In this document: positions 1-11,598 of the stretch, piece by piece
How the letters are laid out: every line of letters starts with the position of its first letter
How positions within the stretch are numbered: the stretch's first letter is position 1
From: Ornithodoros turicata
Lineage: Eukaryota; Arthropoda; Arachnida; Ixodida; Argasidae
Length of the DNA: 64,000 nt
Reading direction: 5' to 3'
NCBI RefSeq assembly: GCF_037126465.1
Contig: NC_088204.1
Coordinates: 65,037,807 to 65,101,806, forward strand
The notes under the pieces: generated by a model
Database searches by the model: none
What the model saw: only the letters and a program-made list of their open reading frames with translations
What the model was told of the DNA's origin: nothing
Program-made: the position numbers and the translations under genes

Positions 1-677
1 GCCGTCCACAGCACCGTGGCTCCGCAGGAGGTCAGATGCATGCGGATACGGCCATCCGCCGAACGAAGACCGGTCTGAGCGGCACGGAAGTCCACCGGGC
101 ACCGGACGAGAGTTGCCCTGCGGAGAACTTGCCAGAAGACTCTGGCAACGCAGCAGTCGTAGAGGACATGGTTGTTAGACTCCGGAAGGCGCTAAAAGGG
201 ACACGTGGAAAATGCAACAATACCCCAGCGGCCAAGGTGGTTGCGCGTCGGCAGGACACGCCAAGCAAAATTCCACTGCATGTCTTGGAGTGCGCCGGGG
301 AGCCAGGATGGCACGAAAGTCGACCAGCGGATAGCCGCGGCGTGAGCTGCACGGTGGGAAGACTGGGAAGTCCTTGTTGCACGGGACATGTGTGTAGCAA
401 GTGTCAACGGTGGCGACGATGCAGGGTCAATGGCAGGCACGTAGCTGCACACTTGCAGAAAAAAAAAAAAAAAACGGACGAGTACAGCGTGGAACCGACT
501 GGGAGCCTCTGCATTGGGGCCGCTGTTCAAGGGGCTGTCGGGGACGAGATGACGTCGGAGAGGGCCAAGCCAATACTGTGAGAGCGTTTTTGCAGGGGTA
601 AGCTCTGAACACAGAATCCGCATCGTCGTACGCAAAGCGAAGGAGCGACAGGCAAGATAACTACCTTGTATTGCCAA
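1..677 (-). pseudogene. LINE fragment, C-terminal zinc-binding region (broken)
   Basis: This is the C-terminal part of a non-LTR retrotransposon polyprotein, read leftwards and cut by the window edge. The readable part holds WNFAWRVLPTRNHLGRWGI, followed by CPF, a stop, then NNHVLYDCCVARVFW. That is the C-x2-C-x-H-x-C pattern of the zinc-binding domain after LINE reverse transcriptases (zf-RVT), but the second cysteine codon is TAG. A 16-base A run (460-475) and a frame change separate it from an upstream stretch (QYWLGPLRRHLVPD). It lies 3' of a second, differently diverged LINE in the same orientation. The L1/Tx1-like assignment is inferred from the domain pattern. It is clearly non-functional. 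Confidence 0.7.
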
Positions 678-897
678 CTGTAGGATGGGACAAGCGTAAG
701 CTTGGCCACATCATGTGTATTGTCATCAAGCAAAATAACTACCTATGGAGGTAGCCTCTTTTACACAAACTCTATCTTGCATACCAGATAACAACGCTCC
801 AAAGGGAGATTGCTTTTTGTACGTGCCATACCCTGCGAACAATCCTGAAACTCCGGAAGAGTCGGTACGGGGGAGCAGTACAGTCCTAGTGGGCTTA

Positions 898-3360
898 CTA
901 TAACTTGATATGCCACTCACCTTCATCATGATCAAAGAGCCGAGTCGCTGTAAGCCAGCGGCGACAGCACTCCGCAGACCCAAATAATGACTGCTCACGG
1001 ATGATATGTGCACGCAGCCCGGCTCTCACTGCCTGAAAAATAGCCATGCTCCCAACATCTGGGCCACCAAAGGACAGGCGGCACCGGCGAATCCAAATTT
1101 GGAAGTTAATTTCCGAAATCAGCAATGCCAGTTGCTTCGGCTCTGCGCGTGCGACCGGCAACGGCTCCAGGTACCTTACGGTGGCCCAATCAACTGCTGG
1201 GAGCCCAAATATTTGCGCCGCCCTACTCCACAGTAGAAGTGGAATATGGCACCGCAAAAAACAATGTTCTGCTGTCTCAGATATGCCACAAGACGGACAA
1301 CCGTCCGTGCGACATATCCGAAAACGGTGCAAACGTTCACGCAGTGGGAGGACACCATGGGCCAGCTTCCACTGGAGACTAGCTCGCCGTGCATCAAGCC
1401 AGCCAGCAGTGATACGCCGCCAGGCGAATTTCGTTGGCACTGCTGGCCTTGCGGGACCCGGTCGCATTTCCCTGTAGGCAGCGTAGAAATCACGGACTCT
1501 CCACAAGGAAATGTCTTCATCTGGGCATTCGACACGCAAGCGCCGCACGACAGCAACACAAGCACAAAAATAAGCAGGGAGTACTTCTGCCCTGGGGAAG
1601 CTCGGGACTTTCGAGGAACCACCTGGTGGCGTATCCTAGGAAATACTGCACTAATGCGCAGGCAGGGTGCTCTGACGCACGGAGCGCCTCAAAGAGAATA
1701 CGCGATTGAAGCGCCAAGCACTTTTCTGACACAGCCGGTACTCCCAAGCCATCCAGATCACGGCTTCCGTGGAGTTGAGACCTACAGACCCATTCAACGG
1801 ATCCGCCCCACAGAAAGCGGAACGCGTGTCGTGTGATAGCTGCTTGTATTACCGCTTGCGGGGATGAAACAGCCGCTAAAAACCACAAGCGACTGTAATA
1901 CCATGCTGCTAACAGCCGTGCCCGAAAAGTGATCGGCAGTTCAACAAACTTAAGTTCTCGCAGCACAGCACTACAGCGGCTGAATACTCGAGGCCAGTTG
2001 ACAGCTGAGACCCCTGCACTGTCAAAAACAACCCCCAGGATTTTAACCTGAGGTCTTACAGGAACTTGAAACGGTGCAGCACAGGTTGGCTGAACATTTA
2101 AAAAAAGAGCGACACTTTTGGACCTATTCAATCTTGCCCCAGAAACTGTACCGTAGTCTTCGAACGCTTTCAACACTGGCTCTAGGGAACTCTCGCGAGG
2201 TAGTATGACGGAGGCATCATCAGCGTACGCAAACACAGGCAGTGGGCATCTATTGGGTAGCCTTAGGATGACTGAGAGAGAACACAGCCTCCCGAGGAGA
2301 GGGTTGATGGCAAGGGCACACAAGGCGGGGGAGAGAGGGCATCCTTGTCGGACAGCACACGTAACGTCAAACGGCAGGCCGAAAATTTGGCCGACCACTC
2401 TCATCTCATACAAAGAAGAAGTAGACGATAGACCACCAGCTATGGAAACGACACTTTTTGCGCCTTTGTATAGCACCTCAACGAAGCGCACCCAACCATT
2501 GGCGAAACCATATGCCCTCAGTGTTGAAAATAGGTACATGTGGCGCACACGATCGATGCCTTCGACTGATCGAAGGAAGCCACCACTGCTGCTGTGCGTG
2601 AACACATTATCCAATGGATGGCATCACGTAGCGCTATCCTGTGGAGGTCTGACGACCTGCCAGGCACCGAACACGCCTGGCACGGGTGTAGCACATTTTC
2701 TAAGTGCGGCGAAACACGCAAAAGAAGTGCCTTGGCTAAGTTTTTGTAGTCGCATGCCAATAGAGTGATAGGCCGGTATGCATCCGGATCGCGTTTTCTG
2801 GACGGGTCCTTGCTCAAGAGGACAACAACTCCACTCTGCATGCTAGAACATAGCATTCCTCGGGACAAGCACAGATTAAATACCCGAGTCAAGGAGTTAC
2901 CAATTACCCGCCAGAAACGTTTGTAGAACTCAACTGGGAGGCCATCAACGCCGGGACACTTTCCGTTCGGCCTTGAGGAGACAGCTGCTAGAATCGCTTG
3001 TTGCGTGAGCGGCCCCGAGCCTACATGCTCTATCTCTCTATCTTTTCCTCCGGCAGTGGGCACTCTCGGCTGATAACGGGCTCGTCGGGTGATGACTCCT
3101 CGTAAAGGGCCGCGCAATGCTCACGCATCGCTGCTTGAATGTCATCAGGTTCGGTTAGAAGTGAGCCGTCAAGTGACTGGAGCTCTGCTATGCTCGAGCC
3201 CGGATTTCCTGCCACATATCATGCGGGAGCAATAAGCTTCCCGACACCAGCGCTCTACGTTTCTTTGCGCTACGAACTTGCGTCAAGAGTGTATACGAAG
3301 AGACGCAAGGCGCCTTTGCACATCCTCTATCTCAGAGGCAGTATATGTATTGGCATCATC
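898..3360 (-). pseudogene. L1/Tx1-like LINE ORF2 remnant (RT plus zf-RVT)
   Basis: This is a degraded LINE polyprotein. From its 5' side it shows an RT entry segment with GKCPGVDGLPVEFYKRFW and YRPITLLACDYK (near 2950-2750), then motif A, ASFDQSKA, which continues in another frame as DRVRHMYLFSTLRAYGF (near 2540). RQGCPLSPALCALAINPLL and the catalytic FAYADD follow (near 2300-2210). After another frame change (near 1530) comes a C-terminal zinc-binding domain, LQWKLAHGVLPLRERLHRF then CPSCGISETAEHCFLRC (near 1400-1250). At least three frame changes (about 3060, 2540, 1530) break it. No endonuclease domain is recognisable upstream, so the copy is probably 5'-truncated. It would have copied its own RNA by target-primed reverse transcription. 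Confidence 0.88.
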
Positions 3361-3925
3361 GTGAGAGAGAGTGTATTGGCATCAAATGGAAAGCCGGCCA
3401 CAGGGGCCGGCTTCCTGTAGCATCTCAAACAGACTCGAACAACATTCTGAATACCGACTCTCGCCCAGCGACTAAGGCTGTTTAGAGATTGGTATACGTG
3501 TCCGTTTCGCCATGCAACAGTCCATGACATTGGAAAGCTGCTAGTGGGAGAACAACACGAGGATGTGGACACCTCATAGGTTAACATGGAACTTGCCATT
3601 GTCCACCCTGAAGAGGATGTCAGAGGTCGTCAGAGGATGGCATCGTGGAAGATGGCATCATCGTATACATCGTAGCTGCGAGCTAAAGGTTAACTATTCG
3701 TTTAGTCATCCTTGTTTACCAGGAGCGTACCACAGTAAGCATGTCATTAGCATTCAGTTTTAGCGGTGTTGAACAATGTACTGCGCTCCAGTGCGAAAAC
3801 TGGGAATTCAGCGCCGCACCCAGGAAACCACATTGTTTCGGTCAAGACGCTTTTGACGTGAATACGTCTTTAAAATCGCAAAGGGTGGCATCCTGGAAGT
3901 CTTAATGGAGGCCAAAGAACCCCCG
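3361..3925. other. No gene seen
   Basis: No coding similarity or clear repeat structure was recognised here. A related motif occurs twice near 3620-3660 (gaggatgtcagagg, gaggatggcatc). This is spacer between two LINE remnants. Confidence 0.5.
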
Positions 3926-3927
3926 AT

Positions 3928-4345
3928 TTGAAGCCACAGCCTTCATCCCCCTATGACACCAGCCGACCCATCAAGACGGCAATCCATCGAGCACGACTGG
4001 GAGCCATGTTCACGGCCACTACCCTACACAAGCTGGGAGCATCCACCACAAGGTTGTGCAGGAGGTGCACAGTACCACAGGATACCACAAAGACGACAGC
4101 ATACGCCTCCAAACAACACTCCAAAAGATGGACAGCAGACCTTTCTCCTTCTGCGAAATGATGGGGACCTGGCAGAAGCTGGAACACAATATGCAAGCCC
4201 TTAAAGCACTATGTGCTTTCCTAAACGACAGCGGCATGGCAAGCCGCTACTATAACACTAGCATCACGTGAACCACGTCTCCTTTCACCCATATGAAATG
4301 GAGCTGCAGGCGTCCGAACGGGCAGCCATCCTGCTCCAGCACAAA
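3928..4345 (+). pseudogene. LINE C-terminus and start of 3' UTR (I-like)
   Basis: This is the end of a LINE polyprotein in two frames. The first has HRARLGAMFTATTLHKLG and CRRC, part of the C-terminal zinc-binding segment. The second frame continues with LQTTLQKMDSRPFSFCEMMG and ends at a stop near 4271. The layout of a C-x2-C, then a DxRPFS motif, then a short C-terminal tail matches the other LINE C-termini in this window (17657-18223, 33427-33869). The 3' UTR segment gtggagctgcaggcg-like (4297-4345) recurs at about 16795-16845. One frame change breaks the ORF, and it is truncated on its 5' side. Confidence 0.65.
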
Positions 4346-4394
4346 CTCAGATACCAACGAACCAACAAACTTGGAAGTTGCTGTTCCCGGGAGG

Positions 4395-4600
4395 GGGTAT
4401 CGTTTATCGTAAGAAAGCAAAATAATAAGAAAGAAAGGGCGGTCGGTCTGCCAGCCGAGACGGGCGGCAAGGTGCCACAAAGAGAGAAGGAAAAAGACAA
4501 GAAAAAAGGGAAACACGAAAAAAAAAGGAAAAACAAACGGGACACACACGACACATAGCGATGATCCGTTCAGTGCAAAGTTCGGTGGCTGTGCCATCTG
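4395..4600 (-). repeat. LINE 3'-tail copy, minus orientation
   Basis: Read on the minus strand this holds a ctggcagaccgaccgccc core flanked by pyrimidine-rich DNA. It matches in kind the 3' tails at 26400-26470, 28130-28335 and 53876-54091 (gcaagccgac, ctggctgacc, T-rich). The copy following an intact-order LINE coding end at 26373 shows that this is the 3' UTR of that LINE family. Confidence 0.5.
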
Positions 4601-4774
4601 GTGGTCACCTTCGGTTCACACCATACAGTTCACCATAATAGCTTTCAGTTGGTCACATTTGTTACAGCAGGTCACATATTTTTTTGGTCAAATTAGTTGG
4701 TCACAGGTTTGTCGGTCACAGTTGATCACAGGTTGTTGGTCACTCAGTTCACAGTGTTGTCTATTTCTTTGCTG

Positions 4775-6114
4775 TCAGAGAATACTTAGGAGGTTACTCT
4801 CCTTCATGAAATCTAGGACTATGCATTGTCTTGCCCGCCGCGTTGACATTGGTCCAGTGGGGTAAATGAATGACCTTAGAAGGGGGTCTGGGTGACCTAG
4901 GTTCAGCATCCTTTCTATTAGACGTTCCCCCTGCTGTCTGTATGTTCTGCAGTGAAGCAAGATATGTTCTATATTTTCTTCGACATAGCAGGTGCTCCAT
5001 GCTCATCTTTACTTCGTCCTGTGATGCAGAGGACGTCCTTAGTCTTGGCGCTCCGAGTTCGCAATCTCATTAGAAGCGAAGTTTATTCCCTTGTGAAACC
5101 CCTTGGGATGCAAGGGGGGGGGGGGAGCTGTTTGCATCGCTGTCCTGGCATCGGGGTGAAACCGCCATACATGTTCATTTATAGCAGCTTGCGCTTGAGC
5201 GTTACTTGGAATAGCAGGGAGTGTAGGAGGAAGTCTTGCAGCCTCCTTGGCTAGTGTGTCGGCTCGTTCATTTCCAGGTATGCTCTTGTGCGAAGGTACC
5301 CATTGCAAGGCGATTATCTTACCCTGATCTCTAGTTCTTTTATGACTTCGAGAATTTCCAGTGCAACAGCGTGGTCTTCGTAGTTTTTGGATATTGTTTG
5401 AAGGACGGGTTTTGAGTTTGATAGAATTACCGCGGGGCCAGGTTGTCGACGCATTTCTTTCGTTTTCATTAGTGCAGCCAGGATAGCTGTCATTTCAGCA
5501 TCTCTAGTCGACGTCATCCCATGGATCGCTTCTGCCCAATCTACTTGCAGAGCTGGAATGCAGAATGCTGCTGCACTGGTTCCAACATTTCTGTCAATTA
5601 ATGCATCCGTGAATATTTGTAGTGAAGCATAGTGGTGTTCGTGTATGTAGTCTTCGGGTAGCTTCCAAGCAACTATGTATGGTGTATTTCCTTTTTTAGT
5701 CAGAGAAACTCCGATGGCACTTTTGAGTATCCTCAGGTGAGTCCTTTCCAGCACGCATGACGACTCACAAAGCTTTGCGTACAGGTAAGCGTACATGCGC
5801 CTAGCCACTGTAAGGCCACTATGAACGAGTTGTATAGTGCTCTGTGGACAGCCTGAGGCTTGGCAGCGCAATTTGATGTCCTTGGTGTACGGTGCCCACG
5901 ACATTCGACTGTCTATGGTCGTCCCTAATAATTTGGTTGTTTTAACCCTCTGTACTGGTGTGTTGTTCAAAGTGAGAGGAGGGTGACGGTGGTCGTCGTG
6001 CTGGTGAAAGGGCTCGCCGTTGAGGAGGGGGGGGGGGGGGGTCGAGGTAGCTTGCCGTTGTTGGCCGCACTCAAGTGGGAGGAGGAAGTCGTCCCCAGCC
6101 TGCTCCTGGGCCAA
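4775..6114 (-). pseudogene. LINE remnant: RT C-terminal part and RNase H
   Basis: This is the C-terminal half of a LINE polyprotein of the RNase H-bearing group (I/R1/LOA-like). From 6114 downwards it holds the post-catalytic RT segment (KTTKLLGTTIDSRMSW), then an RNase H fold with FTDALIDRN (5610-5640), STRDAEMTAILAALM (5500) and ILSNSKPVLQTI (5400). In a new frame come QWVPSHKSIPGNERADTLAKE (5300) and further C-terminal material to about 4775 (ILHCRTYRQQGERLIERML). Frame changes at about 5310 and 5000 and a 12-base G run (5114-5125) break it. The acidic RNase H residues are partly altered (SNS where a D is expected). Confidence 0.82.
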
Positions 6115-6355
6115 TTAACATGAATACTGTTTTTTCGTTTCATAGTTGGAAACCCCTACCGGTCACGTAATCGTTCACAGGATCGACTCCCGGGAAGATT
6201 TTTTCCTAAGATCCTGGAAGTCTGAGCGACACGAAAACTTTCACTTTCGTCGCTGGAACTGTTCGTAAAAAATAGGCGGACAAGATCCCTCGCTCCACCG
6301 GTGTGTGACGTCCTCAGGGAGTATTCGTGTGCTGTCACATAGGGACATAACGTCA

Positions 6356-6657
6356 CCTTGCAGTGGATACCAGGTCACTGTGGCGTCCCTGGGAATGAAG
6401 CTGCCGACCTACTTGCGAGACGGGCTCATGTGGCACGTGCTGTACCGACGCATCCTACGTACTTGACCCAAGCGGACGCGAAGCAAGCAGTTGGTACCCT
6501 TATGAGACGTCTGTGCAGCGAGACACTGGCGAAGAAGTGTCCCTTCTACGTCGTTCCTGCGCAAGGTAGACCCAGATCTTCGTTTTTATATGCCGTCAGC
6601 GCTTCCTCGACCCATCACGTCGCTCATCTACAGTGCTCTATAAGTGCCATAGAGTGA
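6356..6657 (+). pseudogene. LINE RNase H C-terminal fragment
   Basis: LQWIPGHCGVPGNEAADLLARRAH is the hallmark of the last RNase H motif (His and Asp) in I-like LINEs. It is followed by a connecting segment with LTQADAKQAV and MRRLCSET, and the reading frame ends at about 6655. It is on the opposite strand to the LINE remnant at 4775-6114, so it comes from a separate insertion. It lacks everything upstream. Confidence 0.8.
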
Positions 6658-6659
6658 CC

Positions 6660-7065
6660 AACTTTTGTTTAAGCTCGGCAAGGTTTCGTCCCCCAACTGC
6701 GGTCTGCGTGATATAGTTGAAGACATGGATCATATACGCAGAGACTGCCCGAGTTGAGGTACAGTGCACACCGTTGTACCCTCGTAGGCCGGCCTGGATA
6801 ATCGGCCACACTCCACGGAAAAAGTTCTTGAGTGCCGGCACTGAAATCAGCTCATACCTGCCATGCTCGCCCCTGTGCAATTCCTCGTCTCGCGGACCTC
6901 TTTGACACCTTGTGACGCTCTTTGTTTTGTGTGCATTGAGATTTCACACGTGGACTCTCCTACACGGTTGCTTTTGGTGCAAAGTTTTGTGGTGATGTTT
7001 TCATCTATTCCGTTTCAAAGTGTATAGACCTTGTGTAGTTTCCTTTCATTCTTTTCTGAATAACA
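6660..7065. other. No gene seen
   Basis: I see nothing recognisable on either strand. A minus-strand open stretch (6638-6880) has no identifiable domain. Confidence 0.4.
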
Positions 7066-7135
7066 CGTGCTGGGGTAGCCAGTCCCGAATGGCTCCCTCA
7101 CTCTCCCTCTTTTTCTTTTACAAATCAACCTTTTC
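7066..7135 (+). repeat. LINE-like 3' tail, GGAGTAGCC family, copy 1
   Basis: The core ggggtagccagtcccgaatgg is followed by ctccctctttttctttt. It is the same 3' tail as copies at 12195, 14962, 18478 and 52443, which end in short simple-sequence tails. It is probably the 3' end of a non-LTR element; no coding part is attached. Confidence 0.55.
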
Positions 7136-7139
7136 AGTG

Positions 7140-7850
7140 ACTTCATTCTTCCTTCACCCACTATGAAGTTATTGCGCTTTCCCGAGGGTGCGGTGTGAAA
7201 AAAAAATTGGTGCGCATATCTATAAGGGTAAGCGTGCCATGTCCTTTCTGTATTATGTTATAGCCCGCACAGAGGGGCACGATACGACATCTTGTTTTCC
7301 TTGGAGAAGTACAATTTTCCAGCCGGTTACTCATTGAGAGAAAGTATATAGGGCGCCGATGCACCATCTCAGCGCTAACCTTGTATTGAAGACTCTGTAC
7401 TTATCCGTGCATTCGGTACAGATAATGACTTTGTAAGTGCATATTACGTTTCTGGTTTGAGATTGTTGAATGTCGTTGGTCCGTGTTTCTGCAAGCTCTT
7501 TCGTTCAAGGTTTCCATTTCTACGTTTCGCACGAAGCTCCTGACGATGGTGAAGTTGATATAGTTACGTACGAAGGTTGCTAGTGTCCCTGGAGGAGGCA
7601 AGTGATTATGTCTAAGGTCGTGTGGGTTCCTTGTCGACGTAGCTAAAAGTGCCGCGTTCGCTCATGGCCATTGTTGCCTAGCGACGTAAGCCCACTAATT
7701 ATTATTGAGTTTTAGTGCATCGTACGCTATAGCCTTCGCGTTCGTAAGGGATAGCGTTGGCGGTTCCGCGCACGTATTCCTCTAGCATGTGGCTTCTGCT
7801 ACGTTGGCCGGACGGGTCGGTGCCTGAACACCCGTTTAAAGTGGGGAATC
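7140..7850. other. No gene seen; short repeat tail near 7680
   Basis: The segment gcgacgtaagcccactaattattatt (7683-7708) resembles gcgacgtaaagccacgaattattattatta at 32190-32220, suggesting a shared repeat tail. No coding content was recognised in the rest. Confidence 0.4.
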
Positions 7851-7853
7851 GGC

Positions 7854-8192
7854 GAAAATGTTCCCGGAAGAAATATCCCCTGGAAAAAATGTCCCCTGAG
7901 GAACATCCACTTTTGGTACGCGTGAGGTTGATGTCGGACGTTGACTTTTTACTATAGAGAGTGCGAATATTCGAATTTTGGAACACCGAAGCGAATAATC
8001 GTATTTTCTATTCGACTTCCGATTCAAATATGGAATTCAATGTTCGAATTCCGAATCGAATTGATATTTCTTCCAAACCGAATATGTTTGAGTAGTCCCG
8101 TAACTGGGGCATATTTTCCAGGGAACATTTCTTCACATAACATTTTATGCGGGAACACATCTTCCGGGAGCATTTTTCCCGGGAACATTTTT
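7854..8192. mobile_element. Foldback element with repeated AAATGTTCCCGG arms
   Basis: The two ends carry inverted copies of AAAATGTTCCCGG (7855-7867 and 8179-8191). Inside the arms the same motif recurs in degenerate form (aaatatcccctgg, aaatgtcccctg; tttccagggaacattt, cttccgggagcattt). The centre is A/T-rich with many gaatattcgaattc-like steps. The 339-bp length and arms fit a MITE. I could not identify a target-site duplication. Confidence 0.6.
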
Positions 8193-8554
8193 AAGTGAGC
8201 ATAACCGCAACATCAATTCTATGGTCACCAGCTCAGAGCTGTCTAAGCATCTAGCTCGTAGACTGCCGCAGCTGTACCGCTAATCTCCACTCTGCGGATT
8301 GCGGAAATAAATTTCCAAATTTAGGCACGCCGGTGAAGGTTAGCGTTCGGAGTCCCCGACTTCGGGAGTACAGGTTCGTGTCAGGCAGTTCGTGCGGGAC
8401 TACGGGCGCATATATCGTGGGAGTTCGCACATTCTAAGTGAAAAGTCCTCAGTAAATGCGCCGACTTTCACTCACCAGGTGAGCTCTGACGCGATCATGT
8501 CGCGTGAAACACGGTGTTACGCACCTGGTTGTACGAACAGCCCGATGCGGTGGT

Positions 8555-8665
8555 GGTTGATCAAAGAGCTCGCCGTTGTCGGCCTCACAGAGGTGGGCAA
8601 CGTCACGACTGACGCCCTGGGGAATGTGCGTCCTGGGACGACTTCTAAGGGAACTATGTCGACAG
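8555..8665 (-). repeat. SINE 3' region, long-tail form
   Basis: On the minus strand this reads from the SINE core (agttcccttagaagtcg) through aggacgcacattcccc and gtcgtgacgttgccc to a ggcgagctc end. The same sequence is at 47215-47336 (minus) and 42850-42985 (plus). The core matches the tRNA-headed SINE at 13981-14267. The head is missing here. Confidence 0.7.
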
Positions 8666-8787
8666 TCCGATGCTAACACATTCCTTAAGCCAATCGCAAA
8701 CTCTGCGCGAACTGCAGGCGCCCTCCGGCCGCTCTCTGATAGGACTTGTAATGGCAAAAGGGCAAGGGTTCAGGCCAGCTGGTACAT

Positions 8788-8850
8788 GGCGAAAAATTGG
8801 GACCCGGGAAAGGGAGATTGGACCCGAGACGGGTTCCAATTTTTCACTGA
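8788..8850. repeat. Inverted repeat
   Basis: gaaaaattgggacccg and cgggttccaatttttc face each other around a short purine-rich loop. The flanks carry related direct copies of ctgataggacttgt (about 8735 and 8850), so this belongs to a small structured region with the hairpin at 8923-9006. Confidence 0.5.
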
Positions 8851-8922
8851 TAGGACTTGTCCTCCTCAAAGGACGCTTACTAATTGGTCTTGTCCGAGTG
8901 ACGTTTTATGCGTTTGGAGGTG

Positions 8923-9006
8923 GCACTACGCATGCTGGGACTTCGAACTTCCGGTCAGAAATTTTTGTTTCGTACCGGAAGTTGGAAGTCCCAGCATGCG
9001 CAGTGC
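8923..9006. repeat. Long hairpin (84 bp)
   Basis: Arms of about 33 nt (start GCACTACGCATGCTGGGAC; end GTCCCAGCATGCGCAGTGC) pair with few mismatches around a 17-nt T-rich loop. The size would suit either a microRNA-like precursor or a tiny foldback element. Nothing here shows transcription. Confidence 0.6.
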
Positions 9007-9009
9007 AGC

Positions 9010-10460
9010 GTCTCAACTTGAAAGCCACCCATTCTGGCATACGCTGAGTCTCAACATCCGGCGTATGGTCTTGCCTTGCATTACGTCAAGTTGCACGGAA
9101 AGTATTCCACTAATTCGCGTCAGATTTTCGGCGTAACTGTCGGTGATGAACGGGCAGTAGAATGGCGCTATAGTTTCGGAATTTAACGAGGTTACGAGGA
9201 AGATTTTGTCCTGTGCATGACGTCAGAGGCAGGGGCCGCTGAGGAAAGGTCTGATGTGTCCCTTGAATTGACCGTCCTCTCGACTTACGAGTATAGCTGC
9301 TATTAGATCGCGATATACGCCGATTTGTTTGCTTGACAGGCGTTACTCAAAGCCGACCTTGCGATCCTTTCAAAGTCGGCAAAGTGACTGTTCCGGAAGC
9401 ACGAAGAGGACGAAAGTGCCTGCAGGCGTGACGACGGCTCTATTATTTACGGAGAACGTAAATAGTGGTGGCTGTCAGGGTTGAGGCATGCGATGACTAT
9501 GGAGGAAAAGAAATATTATATGATTAAACTTCCGGGTTTTTTTTTTCTTTTCAAACGGAGCTGGTATTGCTGGTTGGAATGTAACGTTATCTGCTCCTTC
9601 GTGTTTTGTTGCTGGACCATCAAAATGGTGAACTATATACTACTGTTGGATATCTATCTTTATTTTACAAAATGTACAATAGGTGGCGGTTACATAAGAG
9701 TTTGTTTAACTAAACACAGAGGGAGCTGTGCGGCGATACCTAACAACACGTAGAGAGTTCACCATTTTGTATACACTTTGTTCTGCTGGTTGGTTGATGG
9801 TTGGAAAAATAACAAAGGGAGGTTGATTTCGCGCAAGCGAATTCTGCTACCCCCAAAAAAGGACACGGTACGATCGCACCAAAGAAGGTGCGAGCGCACC
9901 GCAAAAGTTCACCGGGGAGAGCGTCTCGACCTGGTCTCGACCGCGACCACGCAGGACCGAGCGCGCCGTTCACTTTGTTCTGTAATGTCGTTGTGCCTGT
10001 ACGCTGGCAGTATTTTAGACTTACACCTTTGGCACAGGTCGCACGATTTTACGACACTTTTTCATCTTTGGCCGAGTGAAGAGCTTGGATACTTTTCGGT
10101 TTGTCCGCAACCTTGACCTCGTAAAAGTGCTGACACCTTGGCCACCTGACAAGAGGGATGCAGCCTTGTCAGCCCCTGTGATATTTATTCAGAGGTGTGC
10201 GTTGGAGTCAGTCTAGTAGGACCGTGTAATTCATTGTGCCCTACGTTAAGCGGTGATTTGTCCATTGGCCGCTAGTTATCGGGAAAGCAGGGGGATGGGG
10301 GAGGGTTCTCTTTCATAATTATTCCCCTTGGGGGGGGGGGGGGTCTGTTCATGGGAGTAGCCGAATTTGTCGTGTGACGAATTCAACCTCTCCCTATTAT
10401 TTTTTCTTCATCAACATCATCGGGGTTGTCCGCCAGGCTTCATATCATGCCGGTCTGACT
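9010..10460. other. No gene seen
   Basis: No protein similarity was recognised on either strand. A G homopolymer of 14 lies at 10330-10343. Short open stretches around 9481-10116 lack domains. Confidence 0.45.
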
Positions 10461-10464
10461 CGGG

Positions 10465-11598
10465 CAGGGTGTCGGAGAGAACCGAAAACCGGAACCGAAA
10501 AAAACCGCTATTTTGGTGCGAACCGGAACGGAATCGAAACCGTATACGTTTTTTTCGCTCAGGAGGGAAACCGGAAAATATATTTAACGGTTTTCGGTCC
10601 AAGAACTTCGCCGGTTTGGACTACGGATAGGCGAATGAAACAGACGTCGTGTGCTCTGAAGTCATGTCATGGATACTTTACGAGGGTTATGTTTACGGTG
10701 GAATGTATGTCGGTATAGTATGACCCTTAGGCTTCCTTCGTAATGGTTTATAGTTCGCGCACCCACACAGGCTTCGAGGTACATGTGACTCTGTAGCAAT
10801 GTGCCGTAGTGTTCGTTTTAATTTGATCCCCAAAAAATCTCCTCAACTAAACAGCGACCCAAGGGGGCTGCATAACGGCTTCTTTATCGGTAATGTCGCG
10901 CAACGCGTCCCTGGTTTGAGAGCAGCTAAGTTGAATACATTTACGCATACGCGAGGGCAAGCCCGTGCAAAGTGGCAACTCTTTTGTGGACAGGACAGGA
11001 AGAAAATAAAACGGAGCCGTCGAGCGCGTTTGTGAATGAAGGTGTTCCTCGATTTGCGTCGTACTCGTGCGGTGGTGATTGCTGGCTAGACAGTAGCAAC
11101 AGACATTCGGATGGGACGCAATCGCTCCAACCCAGCAAGAAATTACTTTACGTATGACATCACGACAAACAAGTCCGTTTGTAGCATGCGCTTCAATAAA
11201 GGAGAAAGCCCATTTGAACAGACAGTAACCTACAGGAACCAGGAGCTACCAACAAGAACATATATATTCCGATGATGAAGTGGGGAGGTTTTCCACTCTA
11301 GGAGTGGAACGCTACCCCATAGCTAGGGGTCTAGCTCGGGGTCTAGCTAGGAGCTACCAATTTCACAGCTGTCTATTGATATTAAATACCGTGTATGCGG
11401 AATAAACGGGTTTACATTTTGTAACACCGATTTTTTTTTTTTTTTTTTGTGGGGATGAATATTCCCAGCAGAAGCGGAACCGGTTAAAAACCGGTATGAA
11501 CCGTTATTTTTTTGCTCCGGAGCAGAACCGGTACCGGATCGTTTATGATGTAACCGGAACGAAAACCGGAACGAAAAACGTTTCGGTTCGACACCCTG
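10465..11598. mobile_element. Non-autonomous hAT element with perfect 8-bp TSD
   Basis: The element starts CAGGGTGTCGGAGAGAACC and ends CGGTTCGACACCCTG, so the termini are inverted repeats. It is flanked by GACTCGGG on both sides (10457-10464 and 11599-11606), a perfect 8-bp target-site duplication as hAT transposases make. The subterminal regions are rich in AACCGG steps (10490-10620 and 11475-11580). The 1134-bp interior shows no transposase. A short AT-rich stretch and a T run lie near 11432-11448. It would have moved using a transposase supplied by a related full element. Confidence 0.9.

Noticed and set aside
1006..3420. Several plus-strand frames over 1-3.4 kb
   Set aside because: They are shadows of the minus-strand LINE, whose RT motifs are unambiguous.
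4268..4558. Lysine-rich plus-strand frame
   Set aside because: It is the reverse of a pyrimidine-rich LINE 3' tail.
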